53,740 nt of DNA, taken from NCBI GenBank assembly GCA_020847395.1, contig JADLCD010000151.1:1-53740 (forward strand), written 5' to 3'. Shown here piece after piece: positions 9,870-20,270 of the stretch (the first letter of the stretch is position 1; every line of letters begins with the position of its first letter). The notes below the pieces were generated by a model. That model saw only the letters and a list, made by a program, of their open reading frames with translations, was not told the DNA's origin and made no database searches. The stretch is from Chitinophagaceae bacterium. Lineage in GTDB: Bacteria > Bacteroidota > Bacteroidia > Chitinophagales > Chitinophagaceae. The position numbers and the translations under genes are program-made.

Positions 9870-10155
9870 AATTTATTACAAATATGGGAAAATACCTCCA
9901 TAGCGGCTATTTACAGGCAAACACTCCGCAGGGTGGAGAAATAAGTAGCCAACGTACCTGTAATAGTTGTGGATGTAAAATACTGTTCGTGTACTGACAG
10001 TAATTGCATTCCCGATTTTTAATTCTAATCAATCAGAACCATACATGTATCGTTTTTGAAAGATTCAATCACAAATTCAAAAACCGGATTTGGAAACAGC
10101 TTACTTCAATTGATTCAACTCTTACCGGTATCAATCTATTATCAATGCTGCTTTA

Positions 10156-10575
10156 TTATCTCCTGTAAAACTTCAACAAAAAATCTTTCGCATTCAACGC
10201 ATCAATTTTAGCGAAATAGAAATCTTTTACATTTTCTGTTACAATGCAACTGCAACCGGCATTTAGTGCAGCAAAATATTGTAATCCATCTTCAAAATTT
10301 TTTACTTTTTTTTCTGTTGCGGCTTGCAATACTTCTGTTTTGCCACAATCGGCAATCATTAAATTACCCGCCATCAGGGCAATACGCTCTTTTGCTGAGG
10401 CTGTGCCGTGTTTTTTTTCTGCAAAATAAAAAGTGATGGCAAGACTTACAGATGTAGTAACAGGTTGATGTTTATTAGCGGTGATCCAACTCAATACACG
10501 GGATGCATACGTATATAAAGGATACTCTTTATTTACAACAGCCACCAATATATTCGCGTCGATAAATACTTTCAC
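10156..10575 (-). CDS. PIN-domain toxin (VapC-like ribonuclease)
   Basis: Small 139-residue PIN-domain protein. Conserved acids are visible: Asp6 in VFIDANIL, the Glu/Asp of NFEDGLQYFAAL, and the Asp of TENVKDF near the carboxy end, which together bind metal in PIN nucleases. It lies eight bases downstream of a DUF6364-type gene on the same strand, the usual antitoxin-toxin order. Predicted role is cleavage of RNA (typically tRNA or rRNA in VapC proteins) when the antitoxin is lost. The RNA target cannot be inferred from sequence. Confidence 0.88.
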   Translation of the reverse strand: MKVFIDANILVAVVNKEYPLYTYASRVLSWITANKHQPVTTSVSLAITFYFAEKKHGTASAKERIALMAGNLMIADCGKTEVLQAATEKKVKNFEDGLQYFAALNAGCSCIVTENVKDFYFAKIDALNAKDFLLKFYRR

Positions 10576-10583
10576 AATAGCAA

Positions 10584-10841
10584 CTATTTTCGGCTTTCGT
10601 AAAAATCTTTTTTCTTCTTTTTTGAAAGTGGTTTGGTTTTATATTCAGCCGGGCCTTCAGCAACCATGCTTACCCAATCTTCTATGGGTATATGCTCTAT
10701 ATTATTATGCTGCCCGGTGCTGATTACTTTTTGCAGAAGTAGTTCGATGAGGCGTGATAAACTCAACCCTTGCGATTCGGCATATGCTTTTGCCTGTTCA
10801 ATTACGGCAGCATTAAAGCTTAAAGTTACTTTGGCATCCAT
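10584..10841 (-). CDS. DUF6364-family antitoxin
   Basis: Protein of 85 residues starting MDAKVTLSFNAAVIEQAK, with a ribbon-helix-helix-like amino half (one strand, then AYAESQGLSLSRLIELLL) and a Lys-rich tail ending KKKKKDFYESRK. This matches the DUF6364 antitoxins that precede PIN toxins in Bacteroidota. The amino half should bind DNA as a dimer and the tail should block the toxin. A promoter with a palindrome lies directly upstream (10861-10890), fitting autorepression by the complex. Confidence 0.85.
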   Translation of the reverse strand: MDAKVTLSFNAAVIEQAKAYAESQGLSLSRLIELLLQKVISTGQHNNIEHIPIEDWVSMVAEGPAEYKTKPLSKKKKKDFYESRK

Positions 10842-10860
10842 TGGTAGCGTTTTTGTACGA

Positions 10861-10890
10861 CAAAGATAAAAAAGTTATACGTATAAACAA
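10861..10890 (-). promoter_or_regulatory. Toxin-antitoxin promoter with internal palindromic operator
   Basis: On the minus strand a -33 TTG (10890-10888), 19-base spacer and -7 TATCTTTG (10868-10861) match the Bacteroidota promoter consensus. The start codon is 20 bases downstream. The 12-base perfect palindrome TTATACGTATAA (10875-10886) sits between the two boxes, where a bound ribbon-helix-helix dimer would exclude RNA polymerase. Confidence 0.65.
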
Positions 10891-10987
10891 GCAAATTTTT
10901 TAGAATGAATAAGGGCATAGGTGCTAATCCTTCAAAGCGTTTATCCAATTTTCAAATATAGGTTTATCAGTGAATCAAATTTATATA

Positions 10988-10995
10988 TACATTTG
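10988..10995 (+). promoter_or_regulatory. Candidate -7 box for the deacetylase gene
   Basis: TACATTTG matches TAnnTTTG and lies 127 bases before the deacetylase start. No clear TTTG is at the -33 distance, so this is a weak call. Confidence 0.3.
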
Positions 10996-11122
10996 CCCGC
11001 ATCACAACCTGTAGTAAGATAGAATCTTACTTTGTGGTTGGTTTATTTCAATCCATCTTCCTTCTAAAGCTGCCCAAAAGCTATTTTCTATCTATTTATT
11101 TTTAATCTTTATTTTAAAACTT

Positions 11123-11962
11123 ATGTATCGTAATGCAGCTCTTGCAGTATTTATTTTTTTAGCCACAGTATCCTGCAAAAAACAAGACATTGTGCAGGAA
11201 CAAAAACAACAACAACTTACGGAGGCTAATATTGATTCAGGTAATGAAATTTCGGGAAGAAAAAGTGATTCGAGAAGCGGTGTTGTATTAACTTTTGATG
11301 ATCGTTCTGTTGATGAATGGTATGATCTGCACAAGTCAATAGCGCCTGCTTACCAATGGAAAGCTACATTTTTTGTTTCTCTCTTTTCTACTTTGAGTGC
11401 TGAAAAAATCCGGAAATTAAGAAACCTGCAAAACTTTGGTCATGAAATTGCAGGTCACGGATTAAATCACATTGACGCGGTACAATATATAAAGGAAAAT
11501 GGAGCACAGAGTTATATACAAAATGAGATAACCCCCATGCTCAGGCTGATGCGTGTAAATGGTTTAAGAGTTGTAGACTTTGCATATCCTTATGGAAGCA
11601 GAGATGAATCAACCGATGAACTGCTGCTTAAATATTTCCAGGTTCTTCGTGGTACAACCTATAGCGATAACGTTGATGAAGTTAAAAACCTCGGTTGCTA
11701 TTATAAATTTAACCAGGTTAGGGTAGTTGATGGACTGGGGATAGATGATATTTATAAAAATCCACTTTCATACATAAAATCAGTTCTCCGGTATGCGAAA
11801 GAAAATAATAAAATAGTTATACTTTATGCCCATCAGCCTGTTCCATTAGCAGGTGTTGATCAATACCAAACCAGTTATTCCACTATAGAGGAAATATGCA
11901 AATATGTGGTACAAAATAAAATGAAGTTTTACAGTATGCAGGATTTGTATGCACTTAAATAA
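11123..11962 (+). CDS. Polysaccharide deacetylase (NodB-fold) lipoprotein
   Basis: Protein of 279 residues with a lipoprotein signal ending at Cys18 (FLATVSCKKQD), so likely anchored in the envelope. The NodB motifs are readable: catalytic/metal Asp pair in VVLTFDDRSVDEW, the metal-binding His pair in GHEIAGHGLNHID, the FAYPYGSRDE motif and the late His in VILYAHQPVP. It should remove N- or O-acyl groups from a polysaccharide such as peptidoglycan, chitin or a biofilm polymer. It is a single-gene unit closed by a terminator at 12034-12064. Confidence 0.85.
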   Translation: MYRNAALAVFIFLATVSCKKQDIVQEQKQQQLTEANIDSGNEISGRKSDSRSGVVLTFDDRSVDEWYDLHKSIAPAYQWKATFFVSLFSTLSAEKIRKLRNLQNFGHEIAGHGLNHIDAVQYIKENGAQSYIQNEITPMLRLMRVNGLRVVDFAYPYGSRDESTDELLLKYFQVLRGTTYSDNVDEVKNLGCYYKFNQVRVVDGLGIDDIYKNPLSYIKSVLRYAKENNKIVILYAHQPVPLAGVDQYQTSYSTIEEICKYVVQNKMKFYSMQDLYALK

Positions 11963-12033
11963 CGTGTAAGGGTTGATGCTAAAATGATAATGCCCGGGAG
12001 TTACCGGCTGTAAAATATTTTTTACACTTTTTT

Positions 12034-12064
12034 GTGCTAAGCGAATACGCTTGGCACTTTTTTT
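12034..12064 (+). terminator. Intrinsic terminator of the deacetylase gene
   Basis: Ten-base-pair stem GTGCTAAGCG / CGCTTGGCAC (one G-U pair), AATA loop, followed directly by seven T residues. On the opposite strand the hairpin is followed by A residues, so it serves only the + strand gene and not glnS. Confidence 0.85.
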
Positions 12065-12100
12065 ATATTGCCTGCCGGAGATATTTTGTATGAAATAAAC

Positions 12101-13765
12101 TTATTTTTTAATCTCCTTAGCCCATGTATCCTTCAACGTAACAGACCTGTTGAATATTAAATTTTCCGGGGTAGAATATTTATCCAGCGTAAAATATCCT
12201 TTTCGGATAAACTGGATTTGCTCACCCGGCTGAGCTGATTTTAATGATGGTTCTACATAAGCTGTTTGTATTACCTGCAATGAATCCGGGTTAATATAGC
12301 TTAAAAAATCTCCTTCTTCTGCCGCAGGGTTTTCTACCTTAAACAAGCGGTCATACAAGCGCACTTCAACTTTTACTGCATGAGGCACACTCACCCAATG
12401 GATGGTGCCTTTTACATGAATGCCTGATGTATCATTTCCACTTTTGCTTTCTGGTATATAGGTACACTGAATTTCAGTTAGGTTCCCGGCTTCATCTTTC
12501 ACAACGTTTTCGCACTTAATAATATAAGCGCTTTTCAAACGTACCATAGCTCCGGGTGCAAGCCTGAACCATTTTTTTGCAGGTACTTCCACAAAGTCTT
12601 CTCTTTCTATCCATAATTCATTGCTGAAAGGAATAGCCCTTGTACCGCCATTATTTTCTGCTTCAGGATTATTCTCACTGTTTACTTCTTCTGTGTGCCC
12701 GGCAGGATAATTTGTTATCACCAACTTTACAGGATCTAACACAGCCATGCGGCGTAACGCCAATTTATTAAGATGTTCCCGCAGGCAATGTTCCAGCAAA
12801 CCGATATCAACAATGTTTTCTCTTTTGGCTACACCAATCCTGTCACAAAAATCGCGGATGCTTTCAGGTGTAAAACCTCTTCTGCGCAAGCCGCTGATTG
12901 TTGTCATTCGCGGGTCGTCCCAGCCGTCCACATATTTATCATTTACCAATTGCAGCAGTTTGCGTTTGCTGGTAATAGTATAGGTAAGATTGCGGCGTGC
13001 AAATTCATATTGTTTGGATGGATAGATTTCCAGCTTTTCAATCAGCCAGTCGTATAGCTCACGGTGAGGCACAAACTCTAAAGTACAGATGGAATGTGTT
13101 ACCGTTTCAATACTATCGCTTTGCCCGTGTGCAAAATCATACATCGGGTATATGCACCATTTGTCGCCGGTGCGGTGGTGACGGGCACGCTTTATACGAT
13201 ACAAAACGGGGTCGCGCATAAGCATATTGGTATGCGCCATATCAATTTTTGCACGGAGTGTTTTGCTGCCATCTGCAAATTCTCCATTTTTCATACGCTC
13301 AAAAAGGTCAAGATTTTCTTCAACGCTTCTTTCCCTGTAAGGGCTGTTTTTTCCCGGTTCTGTGAGCGTACCTTTTAATGCGGCTATTTCTTCAGAAGTG
13401 CTGTCGTCAACATAAGCCAAACCTTTTTTTATAAGCTTAACAGCATATTCATATAAAGTATCAAAATAGTCTGAAGCATATAATTCATTTCCCCATTCAA
13501 AGCCCAGCCATTTTACATCGTGTTTGATGCTTTCCACATATTCTGTTTCTTCCGTTACAGGGTTGGTATCATCAAAGCGGAGGTTGGTATAGCCACCATA
13601 TTTTTTGGTAAGTCCAAAATTGAGGCAAATACTGCTGGCATGACCAATATGTAAATAACCATTAGGCTCAGGCGGAAAGCGGGTTATAATCTGAGGGTAT
13701 TTTTTTTCTTTCAAATCCTCTTCAATAATTTCTTCAATAAAATTCAAGCCTTTTTCTTCGGTCAT
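12101..13765 (-). CDS. glnS: Glutaminyl-tRNA synthetase
   Basis: Class I aminoacyl-tRNA synthetase of 554 residues, the size of bacterial GlnRS. It carries the HIGH signature in [15 protein letters not shown], the second ATP motif in [12 protein letters not shown], and the [14 protein letters not shown] and [14 protein letters not shown] segments specific to GlnRS. The carboxy-terminal beta-barrel anticodon-binding region is present, with WIEREDF and [10 protein letters not shown]. It charges tRNA-Gln directly with glutamine in the cytosol. The upstream region is a long spacer shared with the divergent sucD gene. Confidence 0.96.
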   Translation of the reverse strand: MTEEKGLNFIEEIIEEDLKEKKYPQIITRFPPEPNGYLHIGHASSICLNFGLTKKYGGYTNLRFDDTNPVTEETEYVESIKHDVKWLGFEWGNELYASDYFDTLYEYAVKLIKKGLAYVDDSTSEEIAALKGTLTEPGKNSPYRERSVEENLDLFERMKNGEFADGSKTLRAKIDMAHTNMLMRDPVLYRIKRARHHRTGDKWCIYPMYDFAHGQSDSIETVTHSICTLEFVPHRELYDWLIEKLEIYPSKQYEFARRNLTYTITSKRKLLQLVNDKYVDGWDDPRMTTISGLRRRGFTPESIRDFCDRIGVAKRENIVDIGLLEHCLREHLNKLALRRMAVLDPVKLVITNYPAGHTEEVNSENNPEAENNGGTRAIPFSNELWIEREDFVEVPAKKWFRLAPGAMVRLKSAYIIKCENVVKDEAGNLTEIQCTYIPESKSGNDTSGIHVKGTIHWVSVPHAVKVEVRLYDRLFKVENPAAEEGDFLSYINPDSLQVIQTAYVEPSLKSAQPGEQIQFIRKGYFTLDKYSTPENLIFNRSVTLKDTWAKEIKK

Positions 13766-14164
13766 TTGTGCAAATCCTTTAATTAAGCAAAATATAAAAG
13801 TGGCTAAAGATACGATAAGGATTGTAATGATGGAAATCAGAGCAGGAGTTTTGAGAGATAAGAAGTGAGTATGAAACGCAAAATAAGTATTTCTGTTAGT
13901 TGATTGTTTTTAGCCTGATCACGGCTCACAACCTATTACATGCCCGCCGCATAGCTGCTACCCGTTTGCAGCAAAATTGAATGTAGAAGTAACGCAACAC
14001 AAGCTAAATAGTAGTGAATGTGGCTGGCTTAATAATATTAAATTGATTATTGAATTATTGGGAGGTTTTTGATACCTCTTTTAAAGCTGTTGACATTCAG
14101 ATTTGAAATAGCATAAATTCCCTTATTTTTGCCCAGCTTTTTTAACAGCAATAATTAATACATC
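13766..14164. other. Divergent intergenic region between glnS and sucD
   Basis: No coding sequence or structured RNA was recognised in this 399-base spacer. It must hold the promoters of both glnS (minus) and sucD (plus); only the sucD promoter (14102-14131) has a clear match. Confidence 0.6.
14102..14131 (+). promoter_or_regulatory. sucD promoter
   Basis: TTTG at 14102-14105, an 18-base spacer and TATTTTTG at 14124-14131 fit the Bacteroidota sigma-A consensus TTTG-N19-TAnnTTTG. The start codon is 33 bases downstream. Confidence 0.6.
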
Positions 14165-15064
14165 ATGCCGGTTTTAGTAAACAAAAACTCCAAAATAATA
14201 GTTCAGGGCTTTACAGGAACAGAAGGAACTTTTCATGCTACCCAAATGATTGAATACGGAACTAACGTTGTTGGTGGTGTTACACCAGGCAAAGGTGGTC
14301 AGAAGCATCTTGACCTTCCTGTATTTAATACGGTAGCTGATGCTGTTAAAACAACCGGCGCTGATGTGTCTATTATTTTTGTACCACCTGCTTTTGCCGC
14401 TGATGCTATTATGGAAGCTGCTGAAGCGGGTATTGGATTAATCATTTGTATTACTGAAGGTATTCCTGTTCAGGATATGGTTAAAGCAAAACTTTACCTG
14501 GCAAGTACTAAATCCCGTCTTATAGGACCTAACTGTCCGGGTGTGATTACTGCCGACGAATGTAAAGTAGGTATTATGCCGGGTTTTATTTTTAAGAAAG
14601 GTAAGATTGGTATTGTTTCAAAATCCGGTACACTTACATACGAAGCCGCAGACCAGGTTGCTAAAGCTGGTCTTGGTATTTCTACCGCTATAGGTATTGG
14701 TGGCGACCCTATTATAGGAACACCAACTAAAGAGGCTGTTGAGTTATTTATGAATGATGATGAAACAGATGGAATAGTAATGATTGGTGAAATTGGCGGT
14801 GGCATGGAAGCTGAGGCTGCGCGCTGGATAAAAGAAAATGGAACCAAACCTGTTGTTGGTTTTATTGCCGGTCAAACTGCGCCTCCCGGCCGCCGTATGG
14901 GACATGCCGGCGCTATTGTTGGCGGCGCTGATGATACTGCTGCCGCTAAAATGAAAATTATGCGTGAATGTGGTATTACTGTAGTTGACAGCCCTGCCGA
15001 TATTGGTAAAACAATGGCTGAAGTAATTGCAAAAAATGCGTTGAAGAAACCGGCTAAAGTATAG
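14165..15064 (+). CDS. sucD: Succinyl-CoA synthetase alpha subunit
   Basis: Protein of 299 residues. The amino half is the CoA-binding Rossmann domain ([15 protein letters not shown], then [10 protein letters not shown]), and the ligase domain carries the phosphorylated His247 in [14 protein letters not shown]. It interconverts succinyl-CoA and succinate with nucleotide triphosphate synthesis in the TCA cycle. The beta subunit gene sucC is not adjacent; in Bacteroidota the two are often separate. It has its own promoter. Confidence 0.95.
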   Translation: MPVLVNKNSKIIVQGFTGTEGTFHATQMIEYGTNVVGGVTPGKGGQKHLDLPVFNTVADAVKTTGADVSIIFVPPAFAADAIMEAAEAGIGLIICITEGIPVQDMVKAKLYLASTKSRLIGPNCPGVITADECKVGIMPGFIFKKGKIGIVSKSGTLTYEAADQVAKAGLGISTAIGIGGDPIIGTPTKEAVELFMNDDETDGIVMIGEIGGGMEAEAARWIKENGTKPVVGFIAGQTAPPGRRMGHAGAIVGGADDTAAAKMKIMRECGITVVDSPADIGKTMAEVIAKNALKKPAKV

Positions 15065-15158
15065 TTAATACGGATATTGATTATCGGGTATTAAATTCTT
15101 ATCGGGTACTTTTCTTTTACTGCGCCTTTTATTATCAATTCAGAGAAGAGGCCGGGCT

Positions 15159-15956
15159 TTAAATATCTTTATTTCCATTTGGAGTTTTGCCTTCTGCTTC
15201 CAGCATACGCATTTCCTTTACATCCCTCAAAAACTCTGAAGCAAATATAAAATCATTCAGTTTTTGATTTTTACTATAGATTATTGCTTTATTGCTTCCT
15301 TCCCATTCCTTCACACCCTGGTACATGTAAATAATATGATCGCCAATTTCCATCACGCTGTTCATGTCGTGGGTGTTGATAACCGTAGTTATATTAAACT
15401 CCTTGGTTACCTCGTAAATAAGTTTATCAATAACCAGTGAAGTTTGTGGGTCAAGGCCTGAGTTGGGCTCATCACAAAAAAGATACTTTGGGTTTAATAC
15501 TATTGCGCGGGCAATACCTACACGCTTTTTCATACCGCCACTTATTTCAGCAGGAAATTTTTTATTGGCATCTTTTAAATTTACTCTTTCCAGCACCTCA
15601 TTAACTTTTTTAAGTTTTTCACTGTGGGAGAGATGCGTAAACATATCTAAGGGAAACATTACATTCTGCTCAACGGTTTGGCTGTCGAAAAGCGCAGAGC
15701 CCTGGAAAAGCATACCGATTTGCTGGCGCAATTCTTTTCGTTGTTCATCTTCCATAGTGGTAAAATTTTGACCACTATATATAATCTCTCCTTCATCCGG
15801 CTCAAACAACCCTACCAGGCATTTCATAAACACGGTTTTACCACTTCCGCTCGAACCAATAATAAGATTGGCTTTGCCGGCTTCCATTACTGCACTCACA
15901 TCTTGCAACACTACTTTTTCACCAAAACTTTTACGCAGGTTTTTTATTTCAATCAT
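15159..15956 (-). CDS. MlaF-type ABC transporter ATP-binding protein
   Basis: Cytosolic ATPase of 265 residues with Walker A (IGSSGSGKTVF), the ABC signature EISGGMKKRVGIARA, Walker B YLFCDEPNSGLDPQ and the switch His in INTHDMNS. The signature and length match MlaF/Ttg2A, the engine for phospholipid movement between inner and outer membranes. It follows the MlaE-type permease gene after 12 bases, so they form one operon. An MlaD-type substrate-binding gene is not next to it. Confidence 0.9.
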   Translation of the reverse strand: MIEIKNLRKSFGEKVVLQDVSAVMEAGKANLIIGSSGSGKTVFMKCLVGLFEPDEGEIIYSGQNFTTMEDEQRKELRQQIGMLFQGSALFDSQTVEQNVMFPLDMFTHLSHSEKLKKVNEVLERVNLKDANKKFPAEISGGMKKRVGIARAIVLNPKYLFCDEPNSGLDPQTSLVIDKLIYEVTKEFNITTVINTHDMNSVMEIGDHIIYMYQGVKEWEGSNKAIIYSKNQKLNDFIFASEFLRDVKEMRMLEAEGKTPNGNKDI

Positions 15957-15968
15957 ATAGGTGTTGAT

Positions 15969-16706
15969 TTATAAAAGCAGTGCGGCCAGTATATAATCTG
16001 CAAACAAAATCATAATACAACTGGTTACCACTGCTGTAGTACTTGCCTTTCCTATTTCGAGTGCTCCGCCATTTACAAAATAGCCAAAATAAGCAGGTAT
16101 GCTTGAAATGATGAAGGCAAAAGTATACGCTTTGGATAAAGCGAACGTTACGTTAAATGGTTGAAAGCCGCTGAGCAAACCTTCCTCAAACTCTTCCGGC
16201 GAAAGAATGCCTGATAAAATACCGGCCATTCTTCCACCCCAAATACCTAAAACGCCGGCAATAACTACCAATACCGGTATCATTAAAAAAGAGGCAAGTA
16301 TTTTGGGCATGATGAGATAGGCTTTGGTATTGATGCCCATTATTTCAAGTGCATCAATCTGTTCACTCACCCGCATGTTGCCCAATTCGCTGGCTATTTT
16401 ACTGCCAACAACGCCTGCTAAAACAATGCAGGTAATGGTTGGCGCAAATTCAAGAATTACTGTATCTCTTACAATTTGTGCGATAGTAGATTTTGGAATA
16501 AGATTACTTACCAACTGGTAAGCAGTTTGAAGGGTAGATACCGCACCTATAAATAACGCAACCACCACCACAATGCCTAAAGAGCCTATGCCTATATCCG
16601 AACATTGTTTCATCAGTTCCTTCCAGTACATTCTCCAGTTTTCGGGTTTGGTAAACATGCCCTTAATCATAAGCAGGTACCTTCCGAAATGGTTAAAAAC
16701 CGTCAT
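15969..16706 (-). CDS. MlaE-type ABC transporter permease
   Basis: Inner-membrane protein of 245 residues with about five or six helices and the MlaE-family landmarks ELGNMRVSEQIDALEIMGI and LPKILASFLMIPVL-like segment (here MPKILASFLMIPVLVV). It would form the channel part of the lipid transporter with the MlaF-type ATPase 12 bases downstream. The preceding gene ends 43 bases upstream on the same strand. In proteobacteria this system retrogradely moves phospholipids and preserves outer-membrane asymmetry; direction here is unknown. Confidence 0.9.
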   Translation of the reverse strand: MTVFNHFGRYLLMIKGMFTKPENWRMYWKELMKQCSDIGIGSLGIVVVVALFIGAVSTLQTAYQLVSNLIPKSTIAQIVRDTVILEFAPTITCIVLAGVVGSKIASELGNMRVSEQIDALEIMGINTKAYLIMPKILASFLMIPVLVVIAGVLGIWGGRMAGILSGILSPEEFEEGLLSGFQPFNVTFALSKAYTFAFIISSIPAYFGYFVNGGALEIGKASTTAVVTSCIMILFADYILAALLL

Positions 16707-16749
16707 GTGTAATATTATTATTCAAACAAAAATACCTGAAAATGGCAAA

Positions 16750-17802
16750 TCATGCTTTTTTTAGATGATTAACAACAAGTTCTCTAAGATGAATGCGTAA
16801 AATTTCTGCCATGCCTTTGCATTCTAAAAATCTTTTGTTGTCAAAATATGCAGCAAGTTCACCTGCCAACTGTTCTATTTTTTCAGGCGGCGCTAATTCA
16901 TCTTTATCTACAGATGCTTTCAAATCTCCTAACCTGTGTCGCTGCGCCTTTATTCTTTTAAATAATTGTGCGCGTTCCTCCCGTTGATACTGTTCAATCA
17001 CTTCAGGATTAAGGTGCTGCTGCACCAATTCTACAAAAACCCTGTTTTCTTTAAAAAATTGTGGCAGGTAAAAGTTTTTTCTTCCTTCATACGACTGCTG
17101 GTCAAAGTCTATTGCACGAATGTTGAATTGTATATCATCAAAGTCGGGAGTGATATCAAATACAAAATTATAACTGCGCATATCACCGAGTAATCTTGCA
17201 AAACATCTTTCATTAAACTTTACAAACTCTTTGGCAATGCGTTTGGGGTTATACCCGGCGCGATGCATAAAATCTTTTGCAAAAACATCGCCGGGCACGC
17301 CGGCAATATGCTCCTCAATCAGTGTATTACCGTCAATAAGATAGTTAATGGAATATGGCGATAGAAGATGTTCAAGTTCCAATCCTAAAATGCGGGAAGC
17401 ATCTGCTATTTTAACGTATAAATAGCTGTATACATCATTATAATTATTTACTACTTTAACACGAAATGGCTGCGAATTACCAAATACACAAAAGTCAATT
17501 CGTTCCACATGCAAATGTTCTTCTGCCTGGTTGGCACCTGCTGCTTTTAACAAGGAGTATATTCTAATTAAAGCCTGGTGAATTTCTTTGGTAATTGTGG
17601 GGTTATAAATTACCGTTTCCCAATACGTATCATTGCCTTTAGTATCAAGACAAGGAAAGGAACCGTTGAAATGTTTTAATATGTCGTAGGATAAAGGCAA
17701 TTGCATTTCCCTGCCATAGCGCTTCAGGTATTTTTTAAAAGATTTGCTTACGGCATATACCTTTTTCTTTTTGGAGATATGATTGATATCCTCGTTTGTC
17801 AT
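16750..17802 (-). CDS. Uncharacterised protein with kinase-like features, upstream of mlaEF
   Basis: Protein of 350 residues without signal peptide or membrane helix. I do not recognise it as a named family. The order of features recalls a kinase-like fold: a Lys in YVKIADASR (residue 131), a Glu-bearing helix (residues 139-147), a hinge-like LIEEHIAGVPGDVF (161-174), a catalytic-loop-like LLGDMRSYNFVFD (Asp207, Asn212) and a metal-site-like AIDFD (Asp232/Asp234). The tail from residue 265 is charged and helical. It lies 43 bases upstream of mlaE on the same strand, suggesting a link to lipid transport. Kinase assignment is inference; it may be a pseudokinase or unrelated. Confidence 0.6.
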   Translation of the reverse strand: MTNEDINHISKKKKVYAVSKSFKKYLKRYGREMQLPLSYDILKHFNGSFPCLDTKGNDTYWETVIYNPTITKEIHQALIRIYSLLKAAGANQAEEHLHVERIDFCVFGNSQPFRVKVVNNYNDVYSYLYVKIADASRILGLELEHLLSPYSINYLIDGNTLIEEHIAGVPGDVFAKDFMHRAGYNPKRIAKEFVKFNERCFARLLGDMRSYNFVFDITPDFDDIQFNIRAIDFDQQSYEGRKNFYLPQFFKENRVFVELVQQHLNPEVIEQYQREERAQLFKRIKAQRHRLGDLKASVDKDELAPPEKIEQLAGELAAYFDNKRFLECKGMAEILRIHLRELVVNHLKKA

Positions 17803-17884
17803 GCTTGAATGTAACTATTATATGCACTGCCGGAATAGTAATGAGATAATAAAAGTAAAATGTAAAAGTATTGCTTTCCCCCTT

Positions 17885-20230
17885 CTACACCACTTCATTT
17901 ACTTTTTTATTTTTCTCCCACCATCTTGTGTCGCTTTTCTTTTCCCTTTCCTTTTCAGGGCATTTTTGCTGTGCATCTACAACGGCAATAGTTACCATAT
18001 TTACAATAGCTCTAACAGTACTGCCCAACTGAAGCACATGCACAGGTTTAGCTAATCCCAGTAACACTGGTCCAATAGTATCAAAACCTCCAAGTTCCTG
18101 CAATAAATTATAGGCAATATTACCGGCACTTAAATTGGGGAATATAAGCGTATTCACATCCATATCAACCAAATCGCTGAAAGGATAATTTTCTTTCAGC
18201 AAATCTTTGTTGAATGCCAGTATGCCCTGCATTTCACCATCTACAATAAGGTCAGGATTTTTTTGCTTTAAAATTTCTCTTGCTTTGCGAACAGTAATGG
18301 CTTCTGCTGTATTGCTTGTGCCAAAATTAGAATAGCTGAGCATGGCAATGCGTGGTGTAATGCCAAATGATTTTACTTCTTTTTCAACCAGCAGGGTTAT
18401 ATCTGCAAGCTCCTCAGCAGTTGGATTAAAGTTTACTGTTGTATCGGCAAGAAACATTGGCCCCCTTTTGGTATCAATAATATACATGCCGGCAATTTTA
18501 TTTACCCCTTTTTCTGTGCCAACAATTTCCAGTGCAGGGCGCACAGTTTCCGGGTAAGTGCGGGTAAGTCCGCTGATTACTGCGTCTGCATCGCCGGCAT
18601 TTACCATCATGCAGGCAAAGCGAATGCGTTCTTTTATTGCTTTGCTTGCTTCATACCTGTTAACGCCCCTGCGTTGTCTTTTTTTGAAATAAAGATCTGC
18701 ATATTCATACCGGGTTTGTTTCCATTCATCACTTCTCGGGTCAATAATAGGAATATTTTCAAGATCAATACCATTATCTTTTGCAATAGCGTTTATCCTT
18801 TTTTCTTCTCCTAACAGTATAGGATAGGCGATGTTTTCGTCCAGCACTATTTGCGCGGCTTTTAAAATTTTAGGATTATCTGCTTCTGCAAATACAACCC
18901 TGCGCGGATCTTTCCTGGCTTTGTTGCCAATAACACGGAAAAGTTGATTATCGTTTCCTAACCTGTTATCAAGATCTATTGTATACTTCTCCCAATCTTC
19001 TATGGTATGTTTTGCTACGCCACTTTCCATAGCGGCCTTAGCTACGGCAGGAGAGATGGTAGAGATTAAACGCGGATCAAGCGGTTTGGGAATAATATAG
19101 TTAGGGCCAAAAACAATATTATGCTGATTGTAAGCAAGATTAACGATATCAGGCACAGGCGTTTTAGCCATTTCGGCTAATGCTTTTACGGCAGCCATTT
19201 TCATGGCTTCATTAATTTGTGTGGCTCTAACGTCTAAGGCTCCACGAAAAATATAAGGAAACCCAAGTACATTGTTTACCTGGTTAGGATAGTCGCTGCG
19301 GCCTGTTGCCATTATAATATCCTTACGGGCAGAGGTTGCTTCTTCCCAGGTAATTTCAGGATCAGGGTTTGCCATAGCAAATACGATGGGTTTTTTAGCC
19401 ATCGTTTTCACCATGTCTGAGGTAAGGATGTTGCCGGCGCTAAGCCCGATAAAAACATCCGCATCTTTCATAGCATCCGCTATTGTTAAATCTTTTTTAC
19501 CTGTTGTTGCAAAACGACGTTTGGTATCATCAATATCCGCCCTGTTTTCATGCAACACACCATCTTTATCAAATAAAGTAAAGTTGCTGCTTTTAGCGCC
19601 CAATGCCTCGTATAATTGTATGCAGGCCATAGCTGCTGCGCCGGCGCCACTCACCACAAAGCGAACCTTTTCTATTTTCTTGCCTTGTATTTCCATCGCA
19701 TTCAGTAATGCGGCAGAGCTGATGATAGCAGTGCCGTGCTGATCATCATGCATTACAGGAATATTCATCTGTTCTTTCAACTTCTTTTCTATATAAAAAC
19801 ATTCCGGCGCTTTTATATCTTCAAGGTTAATACCTCCAAAAGTTGGTTCTAATGATTTTACAATCTGTACAAATTTTTCCGGATCTTTTTCATTGATTTC
19901 AATATCAAACACATCAATATCTGCAAAAATTTTGAATAACACACCCTTACCTTCCATTACGGGTTTGCCTGCCTCCGCGCCAATATCTCCCAAACCTAAT
20001 ACTGCGGTGCCGTTGCTTATAACAGCTACCAGGTTTCCCTTTGCAGTATATTTATATGCATTTTCACTGTTCTGTTGTATTTCTTTGCATGGCTCTGCCA
20101 CGCCGGGAGAATAGGCCAGTGAAAGGTCCCGCTGTGTTTTTGCATCTTTTGTTGGAACAACTTCTATTTTTCCCGGTCTCCCTTTTGAATGATAGTCTAA
20201 TGCTTCCTGTTTTCTCAATTCTTTTGACAT
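17885..20230 (-). CDS. maeB: NADP-type malic enzyme fused to phosphotransacetylase domain
   Basis: Protein of about 781 residues. The first ~430 form the malic enzyme: [17 protein letters not shown], the [20 protein letters not shown] segment and the nucleotide fold [15 protein letters not shown]. The last ~340, starting near [17 protein letters not shown], form a phosphate acetyl/butyryl-transferase domain ([20 protein letters not shown]), the MaeB architecture. It converts malate to pyruvate and CO2 with NADPH formation; the second domain usually senses acetyl-CoA rather than catalysing. I chose ATG 20230 ([11 protein letters not shown]); an in-frame ATG two codons earlier is possible. Confidence 0.94.
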   Translation of the reverse strand: MSKELRKQEALDYHSKGRPGKIEVVPTKDAKTQRDLSLAYSPGVAEPCKEIQQNSENAYKYTAKGNLVAVISNGTAVLGLGDIGAEAGKPVMEGKGVLFKIFADIDVFDIEINEKDPEKFVQIVKSLEPTFGGINLEDIKAPECFYIEKKLKEQMNIPVMHDDQHGTAIISSAALLNAMEIQGKKIEKVRFVVSGAGAAAMACIQLYEALGAKSSNFTLFDKDGVLHENRADIDDTKRRFATTGKKDLTIADAMKDADVFIGLSAGNILTSDMVKTMAKKPIVFAMANPDPEITWEEATSARKDIIMATGRSDYPNQVNNVLGFPYIFRGALDVRATQINEAMKMAAVKALAEMAKTPVPDIVNLAYNQHNIVFGPNYIIPKPLDPRLISTISPAVAKAAMESGVAKHTIEDWEKYTIDLDNRLGNDNQLFRVIGNKARKDPRRVVFAEADNPKILKAAQIVLDENIAYPILLGEEKRINAIAKDNGIDLENIPIIDPRSDEWKQTRYEYADLYFKKRQRRGVNRYEASKAIKERIRFACMMVNAGDADAVISGLTRTYPETVRPALEIVGTEKGVNKIAGMYIIDTKRGPMFLADTTVNFNPTAEELADITLLVEKEVKSFGITPRIAMLSYSNFGTSNTAEAITVRKAREILKQKNPDLIVDGEMQGILAFNKDLLKENYPFSDLVDMDVNTLIFPNLSAGNIAYNLLQELGGFDTIGPVLLGLAKPVHVLQLGSTVRAIVNMVTIAVVDAQQKCPEKEREKKSDTRWWEKNKKVNEVV

Positions 20231-20270
20231 AAACAAAAAATTACATTACAAGGTAATTAAGATAATGATG

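Noticed and set aside
9870-10155. Possible gene or element between the saccharopine-dehydrogenase-like gene and the PIN toxin
   Set aside because: No coding frame, repeat or structured RNA stood out in these 286 bases.
11092-11334. Minus-strand frame overlapping the deacetylase start
   Set aside because: It is the shadow of the deacetylase signal region and has Ser/Cys-rich nonsense content.
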